A stretch of 64,000 nucleotides of DNA from Verrucomicrobiales bacterium (GTDB lineage Bacteria; Verrucomicrobiota; Verrucomicrobiia; Verrucomicrobiales; DEV007): positions 310,001 through 374,000 of the forward strand of contig JARGPI010000003.1 of the NCBI GenBank assembly GCA_029213005.1, written 5' to 3'. The position numbers and the translations under genes were made by a program. Under the pieces are notes generated by a model that was not told the DNA's origin, ran no database searches, and worked only from the letters and a program-made list of their open reading frames with translations. This document shows positions 59,308 to 64,000 of this stretch, piece after piece. Within the stretch, counting starts at the first letter, position 1; the number at the start of each line of letters is the position of its first letter.

Positions 59308-60465
59308 TCATCGATCCAGGGCGGAAACCGGCTCCGGCTTGGTTCGCGGCTTGTCGGCCCCTCCGGATCGCAGGGGGAGGGGATAACCGGATCGGGCGAC
59401 TTTTCGATTGAGATAGAACGTTTCCAGAATGCCTTTCCCCTTGAGGCAGGTTTCGCCTCTGGGAGTGTATTCGTAGGCGTCGCCGAGGAGGATCCGGGTT
59501 TCCGAGCTGATGTGGATCTGAGTCGGGGCACAACTCGACTCGAGACGACTGGCTGTATTCACCGTGTCACCCCAGAGATCATAGGCAAATCGCTTCGTGC
59601 CGATAATTCCGGCGACGACTTCCCCGGAATGTATCCCGATTCTAAACCGGATCGGAAGCATCCATTCCCGTTCCACTCGACCCAGTTCCTGCTGCAACTC
59701 AAGGGCAAAATCCGCCATCCTTCCGGCATGATTGTCAATGGGATCGGGGACTCCGGCTGCTGCCATGTAAGCGTCGCCTATCGTCTTGATTTTCTCCAGA
59801 CCATGTTTCTCAATCAGGCGGTCGATCTCTGAGAAAATGGCATTGAGAAGCGCGACCAGATCGCTTGCCCGCATCTTTGCCGCAATGGGGGTGAAGCCCA
59901 CGAGATCACAGAATAGAATGGTCGCTTCCGGAATCCGGTCCACGATATTCCTTTCGCCTTCACGCAGTCGGTCCGCGACAGATCCTGGCAGGATGTTGAG
60001 GAGAAGTGCTTCATTCTTCCGGTGCAACTTTTCCAACCGCTCCTGAGCGCGACGCAGTGATAACTGGGTATTCACCCGGAGAACCAACTCCTGGAACTGA
60101 ACCGGTTTCGAGATGAAATCGACTGCGCCCAGTTTTAGCCCCATAAGCTTGTCCTCAAAAATCTCGCTACCTGAGAGAAAGATAATGGGGATATCCGCAG
60201 TTCTGACATCCTGTTTCAACTTCTCACAAATTTGAAAACCGTTAATTTCCGGCATTGAGACATCGAGGATGATTAGGGCCGGTCTTGAACGGCGGGATAG
60301 GCTGATCGCAACATCGCCGGACTGCGTCGAAAGGAGTGAGTGGCCCTGACGCCCCAGTGATTTTCGGAGCAATTTTAACATTGCCGGATCATCGTCCACC
60401 AGTAGTATGGGCCGATCTTCGGGCTCCGGATCCCGAAGCCCCGTCGATTCTATTCGTCCTATCAT
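59308..60465 (-). CDS. Response regulator with class III adenylate cyclase output domain
   Basis: A 385-residue protein. The receiver domain has acidic D24-D25-D26, phospho-acceptor Asp68 in LIILDVSMPEING and the Lys in DFISKP. After a short coiled linker the cyclase domain starts at about 175: ATILFCDLVGFTPIAAK gives the first metal Asp, KIKTIGDAYMAAAG the second Asp and the Lys that selects adenine, and YDLWGDTVNTASRLES the Asp and transition-state Asn/Arg. All catalytic residues are present, so it should make cAMP under phospho-control. No histidine kinase gene is adjacent. Confidence 0.95.
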   Translation of the reverse strand: MIGRIESTGLRDPEPEDRPILLVDDDPAMLKLLRKSLGRQGHSLLSTQSGDVAISLSRRSRPALIILDVSMPEINGFQICEKLKQDVRTADIPIIFLSGSEIFEDKLMGLKLGAVDFISKPVQFQELVLRVNTQLSLRRAQERLEKLHRKNEALLLNILPGSVADRLREGERNIVDRIPEATILFCDLVGFTPIAAKMRASDLVALLNAIFSEIDRLIEKHGLEKIKTIGDAYMAAAGVPDPIDNHAGRMADFALELQQELGRVEREWMLPIRFRIGIHSGEVVAGIIGTKRFAYDLWGDTVNTASRLESSCAPTQIHISSETRILLGDAYEYTPRGETCLKGKGILETFYLNRKVARSGYPLPLRSGGADKPRTKPEPVSALDR

Positions 60466-60517
60466 TTCTCCAAAATCAAAATTTATGTCACTGTGATTTC
60501 GGAGTTTGAGGGGGGAA

Positions 60518-60560
60518 ATTGAGCAAGCGGTTACTTCAGAGAAGTGGGTGCTCGCTCAAT
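60518..60560. promoter_or_regulatory. Nested stem-loop in the predicted leader of the cyclase gene
   Basis: Outer arms ATTGAGCAAGC (60518-60528) and GCTCGCTCAAT (60550-60560) pair with one mismatch. Inner arms ACTTC (60533-60537) and GAAGT (60541-60545) close a three-base loop. It lies 53 bases before the cyclase start codon, inside the transcript predicted from the promoter just upstream. No T-run follows on either strand, so a terminator is unlikely. Confidence 0.6.
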
Positions 60561-60561
60561 G

Positions 60562-60620
60562 TTGCAAAAACCATAAATACCACAATTTCCATAATAAACG
60601 TATTTTCGTGATTTTTGCAA
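60562..60620 (-). promoter_or_regulatory. Promoter for the cyclase gene inside a nested inverted repeat
   Basis: Minus-strand TTGCAA (60620-60615) and TATTAT (60596-60591) are 18 bases apart, a fair sigma-70 promoter. The same stretch is an inverted repeat: TTGCAAAAA (60562-60570) with TTTTTGCAA (60612-60620), and inside it AAATAC (60575-60580) with GTATTT (60600-60605). Confidence 0.5.
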
Positions 60621-60651
60621 GTGTTTCTCATTTTGAGAGTTAACTTTCCTA

Positions 60652-60792
60652 CCGGATTGAATCCGAATCGGCTGATCCGATGACGTTAATCATCCAGCCG
60701 AGTCCGAATTTATCAGTTCCCATTCCCAAACATGGTGACCGGAAAGTCTTACCTGGAGGCATAGCACCAGGCCCACTTTCCGCGGGGGGAAA
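60652..60792 (-). pseudogene. Remnant of a PhnB-like VOC/glyoxalase-family gene (C-terminal part)
   Basis: The minus-strand translation between about 60792 and 60679 reads FPPAESGPGAMPPGKTFRSP then CLGMGTDKFGLGWMIN. This matches the end of PhnB-type VOC proteins (F-x-ALSEGG-x-V-x-MP-x-x-x-TFWSP-x-FGM-x-TDKFG-x-x-WMIN), with Trp changed to Arg and the GG-V segment altered. The upstream part of the gene is missing; the frame only continues into the 3' end of the neighbouring gene. A stop at 60649-60651 ends it. Confidence 0.6.
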
Positions 60793-60815
60793 TGGGATAG
60801 AGAAGGGCAGCGGTA

Positions 60816-61787
60816 TTAGATAGTTGCCGGGCCGAGGGGAGCTGAGTCCCACTTGGCTTTGCCTTGTTTCGAGCCTGCAATCGCAGCGTTGATTGCTTTG
60901 TTGTCGGCAGCGAACTTAGTTTTGGCCGTATTGAGAGCTGTCAAAATGTTACCGGTCGGTTTGATGCCGGCTTTGCTCAATGCATCGGGATTCTGAATGT
61001 GGAGGGCCATTACGCCGAGGGCCAAATAGAGGTCACCGACGTTTTGGGGATTGAAGACATCGGGGCTGGTTTGCATGGCTTTCGGAACTTCAGAGTCCCC
61101 ACCGGCAGGGTCAGCAAGGAGGCCTGCGATTTTGTCTTTGATTAGAAAGGAAGCTTTGTCGACAAGACTGTTGAGCTGGCTGGGGGAGCTGGCGAGGGCG
61201 GCAGCCATATTAGTGGTCAGGGAGTCGGTCGATTTTGCCTTACCTTTTACCATCACCATAAAAGTAGTGAATTCTTCGCTGGTAAGCCCGGCATTTTCCG
61301 GGTTTTTCGCAAAGGCCGGCATCCCGACGGGGCCTTCGAGTGCGAGATCTCCGTGGAGGATGGTCATCGTGGAGCGGATCAAAGAAAGTCGCTGTCCGGC
61401 CCATTTTGCGGTATCGGCGGAATGTCCAGCTTGATACAACCGGTTGGCACCTTCCGCTGCGGGCAGGTCGGTGTCGAGCGCCATAGTGTAAACGTCCCCG
61501 AACACGTCGGAGTAATATTCAGCGACTTCGTTGAGGTCTTTTTTGTAAATCGCGTTGAGTGTCGTCGAAGCGATTTTACAGATGCTGGCAATTTTGAACC
61601 CGCTTTTGGCGGTTGATTGCATCTTGGGAATTGATCCTTTGTACTCACCGTCTTCCTTGTAAATCACGCGGTCGACCAATCGCTGGAGCCCATGCTGCGC
61701 GTAGTCCTCGGCTTTTAACCCGGGCGCGATAAACAGGGTGGCAGCTCCAATGAGAAGTGAAGTTTTGAATGGATGAACAATTGTCAT
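60816..61787 (-). CDS. Exported helical protein of unknown function
   Basis: A 323-residue protein with signal peptide (FKTSLLIGAATLFIAPGLKA). I recognise no family. The mature part is rich in Ala, Lys, Asp and Ser with helical character and no cysteine pairs beyond one (ICKIAS). LNEVAEYYSDVFGDVYTMAL and LGVMALHIQNPDALSKAG are the most structured stretches. Its 3' end is followed by the VOC remnant. It diverges from the GH18 gene, with an inverted repeat in the gap. Confidence 0.8.
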   Translation of the reverse strand: MTIVHPFKTSLLIGAATLFIAPGLKAEDYAQHGLQRLVDRVIYKEDGEYKGSIPKMQSTAKSGFKIASICKIASTTLNAIYKKDLNEVAEYYSDVFGDVYTMALDTDLPAAEGANRLYQAGHSADTAKWAGQRLSLIRSTMTILHGDLALEGPVGMPAFAKNPENAGLTSEEFTTFMVMVKGKAKSTDSLTTNMAAALASSPSQLNSLVDKASFLIKDKIAGLLADPAGGDSEVPKAMQTSPDVFNPQNVGDLYLALGVMALHIQNPDALSKAGIKPTGNILTALNTAKTKFAADNKAINAAIAGSKQGKAKWDSAPLGPATI

Positions 61788-61815
61788 AGGTTAACTCGGT
61801 TGTTGTGTAGGTTTG

Positions 61816-61832
61816 TCAGGACGGACCTGACC
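61816..61832. promoter_or_regulatory. Inverted repeat GTCAGG-N5-CCTGAC between divergent genes
   Basis: Perfect 6-base arms at 61816-61821 and 61827-61832, 29 bases before the start of the unknown exported gene and 103 before the GH18 gene. A shared operator is possible; no further evidence. Confidence 0.3.
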
Positions 61833-61934
61833 ATAACCAAAACGAGTGAGGTCCTTCAGCCCATAGAGTAAGATGATAAAATGTCACATTTGCGTGTGTT
61901 CCGATCTCGTTTCGGGTAGGATCGCGCCCACTCT

Positions 61935-62843
61935 ATGAAAGCTCTGATCGTATTGGTTTTAACCTGTCTCATTTCACTCAAAGGTTTTGCGGCAGATAGG
62001 GTGCTGTCCGTTTATCTGCCGGATTATCGGGTGAAAGGGAGTCCGGAACCTGAACTTTACGGAACGACTCACTTGATCCTTTTCTCGGCGAAACCTTTTC
62101 CTGACGGGACAGTGGATTTTGGTCGCATCACCCCTGAACTCTTTGCTTTTGCGGCAAAAGCCCGATTGAAGAACCCGGCTTTGAAGGTGACTTTCAGTGT
62201 CGGAGGTTGGGGCCGGGGAAAAGAGTTTGCTTCGGCCGTGGGAACTCCGGAAAACCGCGAACGTTTTACGGGTGAGCTAGTCTCGTTCTGCGAAAAGCAT
62301 CAACTCGACGGGGTTGATATTGATTGGGAATTTCCCAAAGGAGAGCAGGAGCACGCTGATCTCGAGGCTTTTCTGGCGACACTCTCGGGAAAACTGAGAG
62401 CCTCCGGTCGATTACTCACGATTGCTCTGGGTTACACCCGCCCGCTGTCTCCGGCGTGCTGGCCATTTATCGACCAGGTGAATTTGATGAGCTATCAGCC
62501 GTGGAACCCCACCGATTATGAAAAATGGCTTACGGAATCGGTGGAGCGATTTCTGGAAGCGGGATTGCCGCCTCATAAGCTATTAATTGGGGTAGGGTTT
62601 TTCGCGAAGGAAAAAGGCGGGGAGCGGCGTGCGATTTCCTGGAAGAGGATTGCGGGGAATAAGATGCCTGAATCGGACCATGGATTTTGGCCGGTGGGTC
62701 AATCGAGTTGTGATCTGAGGCTGAATCTGGTCAAAAAATACGGTCTCGGGGGAGTGATGGTCTGGGATTACGGGCACGATACCGACATGCCCGAACACTC
62801 GTTGCTCAGGCATTTATCAGCCGGTGACATCGAAAAGCCCTGA
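61935..62843 (+). CDS. Exported glycoside hydrolase family 18 protein
   Basis: A 302-residue chitinase-like protein with signal peptide (LIVLVLTCLISLKGFAA). The GH18 catalytic motif DGVDIDWE is at residues 125-132 with acid Glu132, preceded by VTFSVGGWG (SxGG motif). QVNLMSYQPW and LIGVGFFAKEKG near residues 183 and 214 are the later barrel motifs. GH18 enzymes cleave beta-1,4-N-acetylglucosamine chains such as chitin or peptidoglycan fragments. The next gene, MurQ-like, converges with it one base apart. Confidence 0.92.
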   Translation: MKALIVLVLTCLISLKGFAADRVLSVYLPDYRVKGSPEPELYGTTHLILFSAKPFPDGTVDFGRITPELFAFAAKARLKNPALKVTFSVGGWGRGKEFASAVGTPENRERFTGELVSFCEKHQLDGVDIDWEFPKGEQEHADLEAFLATLSGKLRASGRLLTIALGYTRPLSPACWPFIDQVNLMSYQPWNPTDYEKWLTESVERFLEAGLPPHKLLIGVGFFAKEKGGERRAISWKRIAGNKMPESDHGFWPVGQSSCDLRLNLVKKYGLGGVMVWDYGHDTDMPEHSLLRHLSAGDIEKP

Positions 62844-62844
62844 C

Positions 62845-64000
62845 TCACTTCGAATAGCTCCGATGGGGAGCTGACTCAACTTTAACAAATCGATTGAGAA
62901 TCGCATCGACGGTCTTCAGCACGATGGGTTCATCCGGTTTCAATTTCTCTTTTTCGGTGAGGAGAACCCGGGCCACTTCCCGGTAGGGAATCTGCAGTTG
63001 ATGGTGCCTTTCAAGGAGGAGACGCACGTAGCGGATGGAGCGATCGATCAGTTTAAAATTGTTCGCGCTGACATAGGTCATGAGGTTGTCCTCATAGCGC
63101 CCAAGGCAGCCCATAATCAGGGTGGAGTGGGCGTTCATCAGCATTTTCAGCGCAAGATTTTCTCCCAGAAAATCGATTCCTTCGGGGACGGGAATCGTTT
63201 CAACGAGGCCGCGAAATGAGAGGGTGATTCCTTCTCTGCCACGGGAGACTGCAAATTCGTGGTGATTGGTTTTCACCCGTTGGGTTCGCCTCGCATGTCC
63301 GGAGTCGGAGAAATCAAATGCCTTCATCGCTTCGCCGCTGGTGAGATGACGGAGATCTCCCCATTCGACTGGATTCGGAGCGCGATGCAAAATCTTTTCC
63401 CAGGCTTCGGCCGAAGTTTTTGCGCCTTTGATCCAGAGGTAACTGAGTGAGGCGGGTTCGTTGGCACCGTCTCTTTCGAAAGGTGTCAGCGTGAAGGTGG
63501 GTGATCGCTCCGTGGTGTCGGTCAGAATGGTGAGTCCGTAAGCTCCGGGGTCGTAGATCACATAGTCACCTTTCCGGTAGGCGGCGCTTTCGGATTCGGT
63601 GAACGGGGCAAACTGCTGCCAGTTGAGATCGTTGGATACCCAGTTTTGCCACGTTTCGAAATCGGCGGAGATGCCTTCCGGATTTTCTGAATGTTTCATA
63701 GCGAACCCAATGGCGGCCATGAGGACGGTGCTGGATTGCATCCGGGTAGATCCGGACAGGGCCATGGGACCCACCGAGAGATTGATTTTCTGGATTCGCG
63801 GAGCGTCGAGGACCCGCCGGGAGCGTTCCACGTGTTCGCGGAGAATTTCGTCGGGGTTGCAATAGAGAAACCAGGGATCTTCGAATGATTGAGCGGCGGC
63901 CGCTTCGGTGGCTCCGATCACAAAAGGCGTCTCCCCGCCTTCCGTGGAGGAAATGAGAAGATCGCCGTCGGAAAACCCGAGGTCAGCGAGCTGCCGGGCA
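62845..64000 (-). CDS. SIS-domain protein, MurQ/GckR-like, 5' end off the window
   Basis: The frame stays open from the stop at 62845-62847 to the window edge, 385 codons, so the N-terminus is missing. Coding past 63921 gives LISSTEGGETPFVIGATEAA, the SIS-domain loop of MurQ/GckR proteins. VGPMALSGSTRMQSSTVLMA follows, matching the GPEVITGSTRLKAGTA block of MurQ. The long C-terminal region (about 200 residues) is beyond the SIS core and is GckR-like. It may handle N-acetylmuramic acid 6-phosphate or sense sugar phosphates; the neighbouring GH18 gene fits amino-sugar use. Confidence 0.85.
   Translation of the reverse strand, partial: ARQLADLGFSDGDLLISSTEGGETPFVIGATEAAAAQSFEDPWFLYCNPDEILREHVERSRRVLDAPRIQKINLSVGPMALSGSTRMQSSTVLMAAIGFAMKHSENPEGISADFETWQNWVSNDLNWQQFAPFTESESAAYRKGDYVIYDPGAYGLTILTDTTERSPTFTLTPFERDGANEPASLSYLWIKGAKTSAEAWEKILHRAPNPVEWGDLRHLTSGEAMKAFDFSDSGHARRTQRVKTNHHEFAVSRGREGITLSFRGLVETIPVPEGIDFLGENLALKMLMNAHSTLIMGCLGRYEDNLMTYVSANNFKLIDRSIRYVRLLLERHHQLQIPYREVARVLLTEKEKLKPDEPIVLKTVDAILNRFVKVESAPHRSYSK

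Overview
The window reads as a chromosomal segment of a Gram-negative member of the Planctomycetota-Verrucomicrobiota group, most likely Verrucomicrobiota (inference). Supporting signs are an ECF sigma factor of the Rhodopirellula/Verrucomicrobium type paired with a FecR-LamG membrane protein, several families first described in planctomycetes (PSCyt1/DUF1549/DUF1553, DUF1501, DUF1552, DUF1592-type, DUF1080), many Tat-exported proteins, and a complete start to LPS synthesis and export (kdsA, lptC/A/B). There is no rRNA, CRISPR array, integrase or transposase; one tRNA (Asp) is present.

Layout. 1-2.0 kb: two glycosyltransferases, the second running off the left edge. 2.0-8.0 kb: a minus-strand operon of a Ser/Thr kinase, a thioesterase, a TPR metallopeptidase and a GNAT acetyltransferase. 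8.2-12.2 kb: kdsA-lptC-lptA-lptB, where lptA and lptB carry long disordered Pro/Gln-rich regions. 12.2-13.8 kb: purine nucleoside phosphorylase and a SMUG1-type uracil-DNA glycosylase. 13.8-21.2 kb: a carbohydrate-degradation set (SGNH hydrolase, DUF3472 protein, beta-helix protein, an esterase fusion, a sugar isomerase-like protein). 21.4-32.6 kb: the ECF sigma - FecR/LamG - PSCyt1 - DUF1501 cluster, with a second copy of the PSCyt1/DUF1501 pair enclosing a secreted protein that may have a restriction-endonuclease-like fold. 32.6-37.4 kb: DUF1552 and DUF1592-type genes. 37.4-45.3 kb: peroxiredoxin, GNAT, gluconokinase and an enolase-family enzyme, unfused coaC and coaB, a small membrane protein, and three-gene transhydrogenase. 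45.4-47.4 kb: an AIPR-type phage-defence candidate. 47.6-56 kb: tRNA-Asp, rplS, a lactonase-like amidohydrolase, 2-Cys peroxiredoxin, dinB, a hemolysin-III-like protein, TPR-glycosyltransferase, DUF2177, trmJ, DUF1080 and CHAD genes. 56-64 kb: Gfo/Idh oxidoreductase, a DUF1080-ThuA fusion, response regulator-adenylate cyclase, a VOC gene remnant, an unknown secreted protein, a GH18 protein and a MurQ/GckR-like SIS protein cut by the right edge.

The most unusual non-coding signal is a dispersed repeat found at five loci: a 13-bp palindrome, TGTAC-N3-GTACA, in pairs or triplets with an exact 22-bp period, always just downstream of a stop codon. One array also lies at the start of the DUF1592-type gene and makes its start codon ambiguous. 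A second palindromic element (TGCGGACA-N4-TGTCCGCA, twice) lies next to one of these arrays. Other signals are two large adjacent inverted repeats ahead of the cyclase gene, a palindrome directly ahead of a TTG-started dinB, and an operator-like inverted repeat around a TATAAT box at 41.9 kb.

Functionally the window combines envelope building (LPS, glycosyltransferases), export of degradative proteins for complex carbohydrates under ECF/anti-sigma control, peroxide defence, cofactor and redox balance (CoA, transhydrogenase), DNA repair (SMUG1, DinB) and one likely anti-phage gene. All family calls come from reading motifs in the translations; no database search was run.
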